This document shows positions 13,152-20,700 of a stretch of 31,952 nucleotides of DNA, in pieces (the first letter of the stretch is position 1; each line of letters begins with the position of its first letter). The position numbers were made by a program, and so were the translations under genes. The notes below the pieces were generated by a model that had not been told where the DNA came from, ran no database searches, and saw nothing but the letters and a program-made list of their open reading frames with translations. Source of the DNA: a virus; the IMG/VR virus record IMGVR_UViG_3300034374_010084, positions 1 through 31,952 of that record. One strand, written 5' to 3'.

Positions 13152-16093
13152 TAGCCCAGCCCTCCGATTTTGATCCCGGTGGCCCTGGCCTGCGCCTTAG
13201 CCCAGCGAGCCATCGAGCGATACTCGGCTGGCGCTGTATCGCGAGCCCGACGCCACGGCACCGAGTTAATGTTGTTGAAGATCACGATCTGACGTTCAGC
13301 CTCCTGAGGTGGCGTCTGGCCCGGTACGCTCGCTTGAAAGGTGCTGGATGGTGCCGTGCTAGTGCTAGACTGGCCCTGCCCACCCACGACGGCAGCGCCG
13401 CCCTTCAGAAGCCCACCAAGGACGCCTAAGCCTGCCGACGCTCCGAACAATCCCGCCGCTGTGGCCTGCCCACCTGGCACCACCAAGAAGCCCGCTGCTT
13501 TCGCTGCGAACACGGCAGCGAACGAGAGCGCCACGTCACCGAGCGCGCTCAAGATCGACTTTCCGAAGTTGGAGAGCGCCTGCTCTGGCTGCGTAATCAT
13601 GTCGGTGAAAATCGTGCTGAACGCTCCGCTGATCTTCTGGGCAAGCCCCAGGAACTGGTTCGCCGCGAGCTGCCCGAGCTCGGCTGTGGTGTTTCTCACC
13701 GAGTCACGGAGCGTCATGACAAACGCCCCTAGGCCAGTGCGCCGGTACTCCTCAAGCTGCACCTGCTGTCTCGTGACGTCGAGCTCCTGTTTCCTGAGGT
13801 CGACGGACGTCTTCAAAAACGTGATCTGCGCCGCCATGCGTTGGGCTTGCTGGCTGGCTGGGTTGAGCTGTCGGCGTTGTTTCTCAAGGCTAAGTCGCGT
13901 CGCCTCCTGCTCGGCAATCTGGGTTTGCAGGCTTCGCACCTGAGCCATCGCTGGTACCTCGCCGGGCTGGCCTGAAACACCCGCCTGGAGTCCTGCGATT
14001 CGTGCGCGCTGTTCGGTGAGTTGGCCTTTCCGCGTCAGTGCTTGGCGCTGCTGCTCGAGCCGGTACTGCTCCGCTGCAAGTTTGGCCTGGGCTGACTGGC
14101 TCAGAGCGATCTTGGCCTGCGTGTCGGCTCGTTGGTTCACAACTTTGCGTAGGTTGGTGGCCTCCTTGATCTGCTTCGCCAGGATCTTGCGGTCAGCGTC
14201 TGTCTGCGCCAGCTTTCGACGCGCAGTGAGTCGAGCGATCTCAATCTTGAGTAGCTCAGCTTGCGCCTCGAGATCTTTCATCGTCGCCAGGGCAGCATCA
14301 CCCCGGTCCCTGACGATGAAACCGTCCAGTTGCGCGAGTTTTTCACGGTCCGTGCGTAGCTGCTCTGTGGCGCTGGCCTCGGCTTGTGCGGCCTGGACAC
14401 GTTGGGACGCGAGAGACGCCCTCTCCTCCACCTTAGCGAGCTGAAGGGTGAGCTTGAGTAGCTTCTCTTGCTCCTTGGCCTCGGCCTTGACGATCTCGAG
14501 TGTGTTGAGAAGCGAGTTGATCTGGCGTGTGGCCAGATCGCTGCGCGACTTCTCGAGCACTGCAATCGTTCGGTTGATCGCTACCTCGGCCTGGCCCAGT
14601 GTCTTGCGCTTGTTGATGAGCTCGTTCTGTACCTGCTGTTCCTTGACCTGTGACTGACTCACCAGCAGGGCTGCGCGTAGGTTGTTGGTGCGCTGTTGCT
14701 CGCCTTTGATCATGTTGTCGAGGCCACCCAGCCCAGCCTCCATTGCCGACTTCACCAGGAACTGGGCTCGACGAGCGCTCTTGCTCGTAGCCTCTAGAAA
14801 GTTTGGCCCGAGCTGTGCGGTGAACTGCTTCGCAAGCTCGAGAGCCTGGGCCATGCCCGCAATAACTGGCCCGATGCCTGCCGCACCTTGTGCCGAGATC
14901 GCTGCCAATGCTGAACGCTCGAAATTTCGCAGTGCTGCTCGTGCTGCTCCCTGCCTGGCGATCTGCTCCTGCAATGCTTCGCTTTGTGCCTGTTGGCGTG
15001 CCTTGGCTTGAGCCTTGCGTCGTCGCTCTGCTGCCGCTGCTGCCCGGCCCTCTGCCGTGTACCGTTTTTTCACTGCCTCAAGCTCGGCCTCGAGCCGGTC
15101 CTCGAGAGCCTGCTGAGCTCGCTGCTGTCGCTGCTGCTCCGCTGCTGCTGCGTTTCGGAGCGTCGCGTCCAGCGCAGCCTGCCCCTTCGTGATCCGAACG
15201 TACAGTTGAGCCCAGCCCGTGGCTGACTTCTGTAGAAATCCGGTCACTGTGCTAGCCACGTCTCGGATCGGACCCTTCAAACCCTTCAGCGCGTCTGCGA
15301 AGTCCCTGATCGCTGGCATGAGATCCTTGACGATACCCTCACCGATGCTCCTGAGATCCTTCGCGATCTCGTCGAACGGGTTGGCCTTCCCGAGCTCGCC
15401 AAGGCTGCGCTCCATCGCTGCGCTGGCCCCGGTAAACTGTAGGAGCGCTTGGATACGCTGCCCCTGTCCAAGCGCTGCGCCTCCCTGTGCAGCCTGCTGG
15501 CGTAGCATCTGGTTCTGTAGCCCAGCCTGGGTCTTCACCTCGCCGGTGATTTTGGAGAGTGCGCCGAGCTCGCGTGCCGTGATCTGGCCTGTCTTCAGCC
15601 TCGCCTCGAGCGTTGCTTTCGATTCGCCCGTGACTGCGGCCAGTATGTTAACCAGGTGCGCGAATCGCTGGATCTCCTCCTGGCTCAACCCAAGCTGTGC
15701 GGCCTCTGTGGCTAGTGACAGCGCCTCAAACTGCGTCTTAACGTCGCTGAGCACGCCCTGGAGTTGGCTGGCGTCTTGTAGCGTGACGTTGAACAGTTTC
15801 GCGCTCGCCAGGGTGTCGAACTGCGTGTTGACACGGGCGACGATTGCCTGCATCGCCTTAAACGCACCGACACCCAGGGCCACTGCTGCGCCGACTTTCG
15901 CGACGGCCACAGCCGCCTTTGCAAAATTCTCCTTGGCTCGGGTGCCAGTGGCCTTGAACTCGTCCTTGAGCCCCTTGGTCTCCTTCTCGACCTTGTCGAC
16001 GGCCTTGCCCACTTTCTCAACCGAGCGTTCGGCCTGGGTGGAGTCGACCACCATCGTTATCTCGAGTTGCTCACCGCTGCCGAATGTTGCCAC
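13151..16093 (-). CDS. Tail tape measure protein
   Basis: The longest gene, 980 residues, following the tail chaperone frameshift pair, as in all siphoviruses. The N-terminus has the family pattern (EITMVVDSTQAERSVEKVGKAVDKVEKETKGL) and a hydrophobic segment near 65-85; the middle (about 330-780) is long charged coiled coil rich in Ala, Gln, Lys and Glu (RQLNPASQQAQRMAAQ region); C-terminal hydrophobic stretches occur near 865-915 (FLVVPGGQATAAGLFGASAGL). Tape measures set tail length at roughly 0.15 nm per residue, implying a tail near 150 nm. The start is GTG 16093 after AGGAGG with a 7-nt gap, and overlaps the chaperone extension by 23 nt. No murein hydrolase motif was recognised. Confidence 0.95.
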   Translation of the reverse strand: MATFGSGEQLEITMVVDSTQAERSVEKVGKAVDKVEKETKGLKDEFKATGTRAKENFAKAAVAVAKVGAAVALGVGAFKAMQAIVARVNTQFDTLASAKLFNVTLQDASQLQGVLSDVKTQFEALSLATEAAQLGLSQEEIQRFAHLVNILAAVTGESKATLEARLKTGQITARELGALSKITGEVKTQAGLQNQMLRQQAAQGGAALGQGQRIQALLQFTGASAAMERSLGELGKANPFDEIAKDLRSIGEGIVKDLMPAIRDFADALKGLKGPIRDVASTVTGFLQKSATGWAQLYVRITKGQAALDATLRNAAAAEQQRQQRAQQALEDRLEAELEAVKKRYTAEGRAAAAAERRRKAQAKARQQAQSEALQEQIARQGAARAALRNFERSALAAISAQGAAGIGPVIAGMAQALELAKQFTAQLGPNFLEATSKSARRAQFLVKSAMEAGLGGLDNMIKGEQQRTNNLRAALLVSQSQVKEQQVQNELINKRKTLGQAEVAINRTIAVLEKSRSDLATRQINSLLNTLEIVKAEAKEQEKLLKLTLQLAKVEERASLASQRVQAAQAEASATEQLRTDREKLAQLDGFIVRDRGDAALATMKDLEAQAELLKIEIARLTARRKLAQTDADRKILAKQIKEATNLRKVVNQRADTQAKIALSQSAQAKLAAEQYRLEQQRQALTRKGQLTEQRARIAGLQAGVSGQPGEVPAMAQVRSLQTQIAEQEATRLSLEKQRRQLNPASQQAQRMAAQITFLKTSVDLRKQELDVTRQQVQLEEYRRTGLGAFVMTLRDSVRNTTAELGQLAANQFLGLAQKISGAFSTIFTDMITQPEQALSNFGKSILSALGDVALSFAAVFAAKAAGFLVVPGGQATAAGLFGASAGLGVLGGLLKGGAAVVGGQGQSSTSTAPSSTFQASVPGQTPPQEAERQIVIFNNINSVPWRRARDTAPAEYRSMARWAKAQARATGIKIGGLG

Positions 16094-16888
16094 TGTCGGG
16101 CCTCCTGTCGTTCTGCTTCTTCATGTACCAGGATTCAGCCTCGCTGCTGGCGCTCTCGATCGCCTGCATGGCTCGCTGATAGTGTAGCGTCTCGTGCCTC
16201 AGCCCGCTGCCGTTGGGCGTGATGCCGTGTCGGTAGCTACCAAACAGGGCAAGCACAGCCTGGGTCCACGGGTGTCGGAGCAGTTTGAGCGGGCACCGAT
16301 TGATCACGGTGCCGCCCAGATCATACGTGAACCCCTGGCCCCAGGGCCCTGCACGACTGGGGCCTTCACAGCCCCATGCCGAGCGCAACGTCTGTGACGT
16401 TCGGCACTTCGCGCAGTCGTTACCGGGTCGCTGGATCTCCTGGACGTACGGCCAGAACGCAGCGGCCCTCAGTCGTTTCCCTCCTCCTCGCTCACCTGTG
16501 AGAGCTCCCACATCTGCTCGCCGATTTTACGCAGCGCCAGGCGTGGGAGGAGAGCGATGGCCGCTGCTGTCAGCCGAGTCAGTCCAGACGGAGCGATCTC
16601 GGTGCAGACAGACGGCCAGTCGTCCAGGTTCTCGACGTCGTCGATACATAGGCAGGCCAGCTCCACATGAGCGCGGGCCATCGCTGGCGCGATCTCAAAT
16701 CGGTTGTCACTCGGGTACTCGATCCCGCCGTCGTCGTCGAGTGTTAGGCCAGCGTGTTGGAACGCCTGCGCCGACTCCTCGGGCGTGGGGTAGTGACACC
16801 ACGCGATGATTGGGGCGTCTGGATCGCTGCTGTCGAAGTGGATCTGAGTGCGGCCACCGTAAAGCCGTGTAAGGTCGAAGCCTGCCAT
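16071..16888 (-). CDS. Tail assembly chaperone, -1 frameshift fusion product (G-T type)
   Basis: Produced when ribosomes slip -1 at 16475-16481 while reading the short chaperone (16469-16888), then continue in the overlapping frame to 16071. The fusion is about 272 residues: 138 from the first frame plus 134 from the second. The extension contains NDCAKCRTSQTLRSAWGCEGP, a Cys-containing stretch that may bind metal, and NRCPLKLL. It ends 23 nt inside the tape measure gene. Like lambda gpGT it should bind tape measure and tube subunits before polymerisation and be absent from the virion. The extension frame has no ribosome site of its own. Confidence 0.88.
16469..16888 (-). CDS. Tail assembly chaperone, short form (G type)
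   Basis: 139 residues, ending EEEGND then stop, immediately after the slippery heptamer. It starts at ATG 16888 with AGGAGG 7 nt upstream; a longer in-frame reading to 17056 would run back into the tail tube gene and is rejected. Features: a beta-rich N-terminus (IHFDSSDPDAPIIAWCHYPTPEE), an acidic middle, and a helical C-terminus (LTAAAIALLPRLALRKIGEQMWELSQ). No sequence family is assigned with certainty; the role comes from position between tube and tape measure and from the frameshift arrangement. Confidence 0.87.
   Translation of the reverse strand: MAGFDLTRLYGGRTQIHFDSSDPDAPIIAWCHYPTPEESAQAFQHAGLTLDDDGGIEYPSDNRFEIAPAMARAHVELACLCIDDVENLDDWPSVCTEIAPSGLTRLTAAAIALLPRLALRKIGEQMWELSQVSEEEGND
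16475..16481 (-). promoter_or_regulatory. Programmed -1 frameshift slippery site GGGAAAC
   Basis: On the minus strand the zero-frame codons are GAG GGA AAC GAC TGA, so G GGA AAC is a perfect X XXY YYZ slippery heptamer, 3 nt before the stop of the short chaperone. Slipping -1 enters the open frame that runs to 16071. Short downstream stems are possible (GGCC with GGCC; CTGG with CCAG), which could act as a stimulator. This matches the conserved frameshift in siphovirus tail chaperone genes. Confidence 0.9.
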
Positions 16889-16894
16889 GTGTGA

Positions 16895-16915
16895 ACCTCC
16901 TGGGGACGGGGAGTT
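16895..16915 (-). repeat. 21-bp leader repeat, copy 1 (other copy 20223-20243)
   Basis: The 21 bases here are identical to 20223-20243. Both lie immediately upstream of minus-strand starts (16888 and 20215) and each includes the AGGAGGT ribosome site with a preceding C/T-rich string. Duplicate leaders on structural genes could equalise expression or be a translation-control element. Confidence 0.7.
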
Positions 16916-16926
16916 GGGTGTTAGTG

Positions 16927-18321
16927 TTAGCCGCGAGCAATGCGCGCGGTAGTTGGTGTGGTGCTGGTCTGATCGTCGAAGAACTGGAACGTGGCATCCC
17001 AGTACTGGGTTGAACCAACGTCGGCCATTCCAATGGGGTCGCCGACTGTGGCCCATCCTTCAATCACGACGACAGCGCCAGCAGCGTTCCCGATCTGAAG
17101 CAGGAGTCGGGCCTTCGTGCCCGTCTTCTGCCACGTCTCGAGAGGCACCTTGTTTTTGTCACGGAACACGACTTGCAGTGTGCTGGCTCGCTCGCGCACA
17201 AAGTAGCGCACGCCGTTTGAGCAAGCGTCTCTGATCTCCTGGCGTCCGTGGCCCAGGTCGAAGCTGAAGCTGTTCAGACACATCTCGGTGGTGCCGAAGT
17301 AGGCTGACGCGACAGTGACGCCGATCGGGTTCTTCGCGAGCTGGGTGCCGTCGAGGGTCACAGCGTCTGTAACGAGCCACGTCTCACCGTCCCAGTCGAC
17401 TGCGAACAGTGCGATCTCGCCGAACGTTGCTGACATGCCGATGTTCAGGACACAGCCCGCAGCCTCGATGAGCTGGTCATCCTGAAGGAACAGCATGGTG
17501 ACGCTGCGGTGGCCAGTGTCGTCCGGTGTGGTGACCTCGAAGCCAAAGACTTCGTCGAGGTCGTCGGGTTCCTGGCTGGCTGCTGGTGTGACAGTGATGT
17601 TGTCGGGTGTCGATGCTGTGTCGACTGCTGTGACACGTCGCGCCTCGCCGTTACACATCACAATGTCGTTGACGCTGAAGCCCGAAGCGTCGGCTACGTC
17701 CCACCGTGTAGTGGTGCTGCTGCCGCCGCTGATCAGTGTGCCAGCGTACGAGTCTTGTGAGCCGAAGCAGGCCATGAGCTGACTGTACCGGTCGAGCGTG
17801 TAGGTGTCGCCGTTGCCCAACTCCTGTACGAGCCCCATGACCTCGACGTCGGTCGAGCCGTTGTTCAAGTTGATGCCCTTCACCGGGCTGGCCTTGTCGA
17901 GACCCAGCCGGTGGAAGTCGCGCTCGAGGTTCTCGGTGGTGGGTGCGATCGTGAAGTTGGACGCGGGCAGTGGGGCCAGTACCCAGATCACGTTACCCGA
18001 CGTCATAGCCGAACTCAGCGAACTGCCGAGGGTAAATGTCGCGGTGCCGCCTGACTCCGTGAAGTCGGTGATCGTGTGGAGGTCGCCCGCTGCTGAGCCG
18101 TCGACGACGTAGAGCTGACAGCCGTTAAACAGGTCGTCAGGTGCGTTTGCCAGTGCGGCGTCGTCGCGCCCTGATCCGCCAGTGCTCACAGTCACGCTAG
18201 TGCCGCTCCCTGTGGCCACTTCAAATTTTACGTTCTTGGTGCCCTGGCTGACCTCTGGTGTGAACGCCACCAGGCTTACCGCCTTCGACACGTTGGGGAA
18301 GCTACTCGTCGTTGTCGCCAT
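16927..18321 (-). CDS. Major tail tube protein
   Basis: 464 residues, located between the connector genes and the tail chaperones, where the tube subunit is encoded. The N-terminus (MATTTSSFPNVSKAVSLVAFTPEVSQGTKNVKFEVATG) and the mostly beta, Thr/Asp/Gly-rich body suit a tube protein. It is longer than a typical single-domain tube subunit (often 200-350), with an inserted region about 30-110 and another about 190-260 (TLISGGSSTTTRWDVADASGF, VTAVDTASTPDNITVTPAAS) that resemble surface-exposed domains. It starts at ATG 18321, inside the end of the preceding small gene. Confidence 0.72.
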   Translation of the reverse strand: MATTTSSFPNVSKAVSLVAFTPEVSQGTKNVKFEVATGSGTSVTVSTGGSGRDDAALANAPDDLFNGCQLYVVDGSAAGDLHTITDFTESGGTATFTLGSSLSSAMTSGNVIWVLAPLPASNFTIAPTTENLERDFHRLGLDKASPVKGINLNNGSTDVEVMGLVQELGNGDTYTLDRYSQLMACFGSQDSYAGTLISGGSSTTTRWDVADASGFSVNDIVMCNGEARRVTAVDTASTPDNITVTPAASQEPDDLDEVFGFEVTTPDDTGHRSVTMLFLQDDQLIEAAGCVLNIGMSATFGEIALFAVDWDGETWLVTDAVTLDGTQLAKNPIGVTVASAYFGTTEMCLNSFSFDLGHGRQEIRDACSNGVRYFVRERASTLQVVFRDKNKVPLETWQKTGTKARLLLQIGNAAGAVVVIEGWATVGDPIGMADVGSTQYWDATFQFFDDQTSTTPTTARIARG

Positions 18322-18457
18322 CGTCGTCTGACTCCTCGATCTCTACGGCCTCTTCGGGCTCGGGTGTTGGGGTAGGTGCCAGATCGTCGGCGGGTGCCGC
18401 TGGCTGCGTTGGTGTTGGTGCGGGCTGATCGTTCGGCCCTCGTCTGATCCTGCTCAT
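18302..18457 (-). CDS. Small acidic Pro-rich protein (51 aa)
   Basis: From ATG 18457 with AGGAG 8 nt upstream; the longer in-frame reading lacks a ribosome site and overlaps the previous gene further. Residues 1-9 are basic (SRIRRGPN), then Pro/Thr/Ala-rich (about 10-36), then a strongly acidic end (EEAVEIEESDDDGDNDE). It overlaps the tail tube start by 20 nt and the preceding stop is at 18463, so all three are coupled. Such disordered acidic peptides are found near phage structural genes as tethers or assembly aids; the function is unknown. Confidence 0.7.
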   Translation of the reverse strand: MSRIRRGPNDQPAPTPTQPAAPADDLAPTPTPEPEEAVEIEESDDDGDNDE

Positions 18458-18462
18458 CGCTG

Positions 18463-18876
18463 TTACTCCTGGTATCTGAGCTTGAAGCGCCACACCCACA
18501 GCCTCAGCCTCGGGTTGTTCGGCACGTCGACGCGCCGTGGCTCCTCGAAGTCGAAGACGAACCCGTAGGTGAGCCCGGTGTAGTGCAGGCTCTCGCGTAT
18601 TGCTCGCGCCCTGGTGTCGGCTGTGATCGTGCTGGCTGTCTGGTCGTTCCCCATCAGGGTGCTGACCTCGAGTTCAACCTGGCAGTACCAGGCGTTCGCG
18701 TTCAGCGAGAGCTCGGGCCAGGGGTTGCCGACAGAGTCCACCTTCAGCTTGTAGTGGCCGTCGATGCTCGTCTTAGAGGACGCGGCCAGTGTGAACTCGC
18801 GCTTGTCGGGGTCCTCAGTCAGCGACAGCCCATCGAGTCGAGCCTTCACCTCGGTTATGGCCTGCGTCAGACTCAC
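18463..18876 (-). CDS. Head-tail connector or tail terminator candidate (137 aa)
   Basis: Starts at GTG 18876 in a GTGA overlap with the connector gene, with GGGGAG upstream; the longer Arg-rich reading is a shadow of that gene. Helical N-terminus (SLTQAITEVKARLDGLSLTEDPDKREFTL) followed by strands (DGHYKLKVDS, AWYCQVELEVS, FVFDFEEPRRV, LRLWVWRFKLRYQE). Size and position immediately before the tail tube match tail terminator/completion proteins that cap the tube at the head end. No sequence signature confirms it. Confidence 0.65.
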   Translation of the reverse strand: MSLTQAITEVKARLDGLSLTEDPDKREFTLAASSKTSIDGHYKLKVDSVGNPWPELSLNANAWYCQVELEVSTLMGNDQTASTITADTRARAIRESLHYTGLTYGFVFDFEEPRRVDVPNNPRLRLWVWRFKLRYQE

Positions 18877-19559
18877 CGGATCAGCTCCCCAGCGCCGAAC
18901 ACGCCGTACTCTCGAGGATCTGGGTTGCGATCGTCGTCTCGGTTTAGACGGACGAACGACAGCGCCGTGTCGAGCGCCTGGAAGGCGAGCTCGCGATACT
19001 GCGTCGCTTTGAGCTCGTCCTCGGTGCCGACTGCCATCATGATCGCCCGGTGGATGTGGCTGACTGTCAGTAGCTCGCACGCACTGGCTAGCTGCTCCGG
19101 GTAGAGCAGATTGCCTGGGTACTCACCGAGCCGAGCGTAGAGGATGTTCCCGAGCTCGGTCCACGCGCCGTCGAGGTACGCGGCCAGCGTAGCGCCAGAC
19201 GGGAGCAGGTTGGTGAGGTACGGGTAGCGGCTTGCGAAGTCACTTTCGCTGATCGGACGCCTGAAGCGCCGAAGCACCACCTCGAAGTAGAAGTCTTCGA
19301 GCCGGGTGACTGCTGAGCCATCGACAAGGGACCACACCGCGCGATACCTGCCGAGCTCGAACGACGCCTCGGGCCAGGTACGCGAGTACGACGCCAGCGA
19401 GCCCGAGACTGTCACTGCTGTAGCAGGTACTATCTCGCTGCTGCCGTCGTCGTAAATCGTGATCGTGCCGCTGGCCAGCGTGATCTCAGCGCCGGTGTCG
19501 GGGTCGACGTGCCGGATCTGAAGTGTGCTCGTTCTGTCCTGTATCGCGACTGGGATCAT
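18873..19559 (-). CDS. Head-tail adaptor/connector protein
   Basis: 228 residues. Residues about 1-95 are beta-rich (DRTSTLQIRHVDPDTGAEITLASGTITIYDDGSS, typical of an immunoglobulin-like or barrel domain), and about 96-228 are helical (SESDFASRYPYLTNLLPSG, AYLDGAWTELGNILYARLGEYPGNLL, LTVSHIHRAIMMAVGTEDELKATQYRELAFQAL). The helical half is like gp6/gp15-type head-tail adaptors (DNA-exit ring below the portal), here with an N-terminal domain. Position downstream of the capsid and upstream of the tail genes agrees. Confidence 0.65.
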   Translation of the reverse strand: MIPVAIQDRTSTLQIRHVDPDTGAEITLASGTITIYDDGSSEIVPATAVTVSGSLASYSRTWPEASFELGRYRAVWSLVDGSAVTRLEDFYFEVVLRRFRRPISESDFASRYPYLTNLLPSGATLAAYLDGAWTELGNILYARLGEYPGNLLYPEQLASACELLTVSHIHRAIMMAVGTEDELKATQYRELAFQALDTALSFVRLNRDDDRNPDPREYGVFGAGELIR

Positions 19560-19567
19560 GGTTCACC

Positions 19568-20215
19568 TCACGCCAGTGGCCAGTCGAATTCAGCCGCCCA
19601 GCGACGGATCACCGGGCTTGGGTGCTGCTTCGATTTGGGGTAGAGCTGCTGTGACACCGCCTCGAGATCGCCGAGCTCCTCGTAGAGCTCGCGTGCCGCT
19701 CGGGCCTTCGCTGTCTCGCGGGGTGGTGTAGATTGGGTAGCCGCCAGTGGGTCGGCTGCGATGGGTGCGTTAGGTGCGGGCTGTTCGGCCTGCTCCTCGC
19801 TCACCTCTCGCAGTCGCCCACGCGCGGCTTCGTTCGCGGCATCCGGGCCATAACAGAGCAGCGCATGAATCGCACGATCAGCCGGTAAGAACGTGGCCTT
19901 CGTGATCGTGTCGAACTTGCGCTTGTTGCCCATGCTGCCGCGTTCCAGGTTGACTGGCTTCCCAGTCGGTTCGACACGAAACACACCACCCACACCGGGC
20001 CTGCCACGCTGAGGATCGCCCACCACGAACGAGACAAGCTCGGCCTGGTAGGGTTGGGGCAGTGCACAAATGTCAGTGGCTCGTAGCCTTGGTGACTCGG
20101 CCCACATCGCCATTATGGCCTCACGCTCCTGCTCGCCACGCATCTGGAAGAACGTGGGCCTGTCGTGAGGTCGTAGGGCGAGTAGATCGTCGAGTAAGCT
20201 GTCTAAGTGTCTCAT
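19568..20215 (-). CDS. Unknown structural-region protein (215 aa)
   Basis: Located between the decoration candidate and the adaptor. Helical N-terminus (LDSLLDDLLALRPHDRPTFFQMRGEQEREAIMAMWAE), a Gly/Pro/Arg-containing beta section around 68-100 (PGVGGVFRVEPTGKPVNL), a Pro/Ala-rich linker (about 143-165) and a helical end (ARELYEELGDLEAVSQQLYPKSKQHPSPVIRRWAAEFDWPLA). No family is recognised. Its leader carries the 21-bp repeat shared with the tail chaperone. It may be a head completion or morphogenesis protein, which is inference from position. Confidence 0.65.
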   Translation of the reverse strand: MRHLDSLLDDLLALRPHDRPTFFQMRGEQEREAIMAMWAESPRLRATDICALPQPYQAELVSFVVGDPQRGRPGVGGVFRVEPTGKPVNLERGSMGNKRKFDTITKATFLPADRAIHALLCYGPDAANEAARGRLREVSEEQAEQPAPNAPIAADPLAATQSTPPRETAKARAARELYEELGDLEAVSQQLYPKSKQHPSPVIRRWAAEFDWPLA

Positions 20216-20222
20216 GTCGGTT

Positions 20223-20243
20223 ACCTCCTGGGGACGGGGAGTT
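20223..20243 (-). repeat. 21-bp leader repeat, copy 2 (other copy 16895-16915)
   Basis: Identical to 16895-16915 and also placed just upstream of a minus-strand start, at 20215. A short 5-bp stem, GCGCC (20258-20262) with GGCGC (20267-20271), lies in the same gap but lacks a U-tract. Confidence 0.7.
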
Positions 20244-20275
20244 TAGGGTTGTTGAGTGCGCCGTGTGGCGCGTGC

Positions 20276-20593
20276 TTACGCTGTGGTGTTCTTCACCTTC
20301 ACGGTGAGATAGAACGTCTCGCCGCTGAGGTTGGTAGTGGCGCTGACCTCGGTGCCACCGCTAGCGTACGCGATGACCTTGTCGTTGTTGCCGTCGAACT
20401 CGCCGATGTAGCCACCTGTGGCCGACACGATGCAGTAGTCCATGTCTGCGGCAGCGACGCCGAGATCGGCTTCGATGTCGGCAGCGAAGCCACCGGTTGC
20501 GTAGCTGGCTGGGCCAGCGATAGAGCCACGGACCTCGGATCCGCCTGCTACCTGATCGCCGAGCTTGCGGCCTTTCAATACTGTGATCGCCAT
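20276..20593 (-). CDS. Small head protein, decoration candidate (105 aa)
   Basis: A Gly/Ala/Thr-rich beta protein (KGRKLGDQVAGGSEVRGSIAG, IVSATGGYIGEFDGNNDKVIAYASGG, ETFYLTVKVKNTTA) encoded right after the major capsid protein, where decoration or head-stabilising proteins are common. Ribosome site AGGAGTACTGATC before ATG 20593. No family match can be claimed. Confidence 0.65.
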   Translation of the reverse strand: MAITVLKGRKLGDQVAGGSEVRGSIAGPASYATGGFAADIEADLGVAAADMDYCIVSATGGYIGEFDGNNDKVIAYASGGTEVSATTNLSGETFYLTVKVKNTTA

Positions 20594-20618
20594 GATCAGT
20601 ACTCCTGTAGAGATAAAG

Positions 20619-20685
20619 GATCACGCGTCCCTGAGGAGAGTGACAGTCCGCAGAGTGACAGTGTCACAGAGCGACTCGCGTGATC
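20619..20685 (-). terminator. Long inverted repeat after the major capsid gene
   Basis: GATCACGCG (20619-20627) and CGCGTGATC (20677-20685) form a perfect 9-bp outer stem. Inside is the palindrome GTGACA-G-TGTCAC (20655-20667). In the minus-strand message the structure follows the capsid stop by about 15 nt and is followed by CTTTATCTC. It may be a partial terminator or a stabilising structure that raises capsid mRNA over downstream genes. Confidence 0.5.
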
Positions 20686-20700
20686 GTGTTGGGTGTGTTA

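Noticed and set aside
15219-16187. Plus-strand 322-codon open frame opposite the tape measure gene
   Set aside because: Antisense shadow with Ser/Ala/Arg-rich composition; no ribosome site and no supporting operon.
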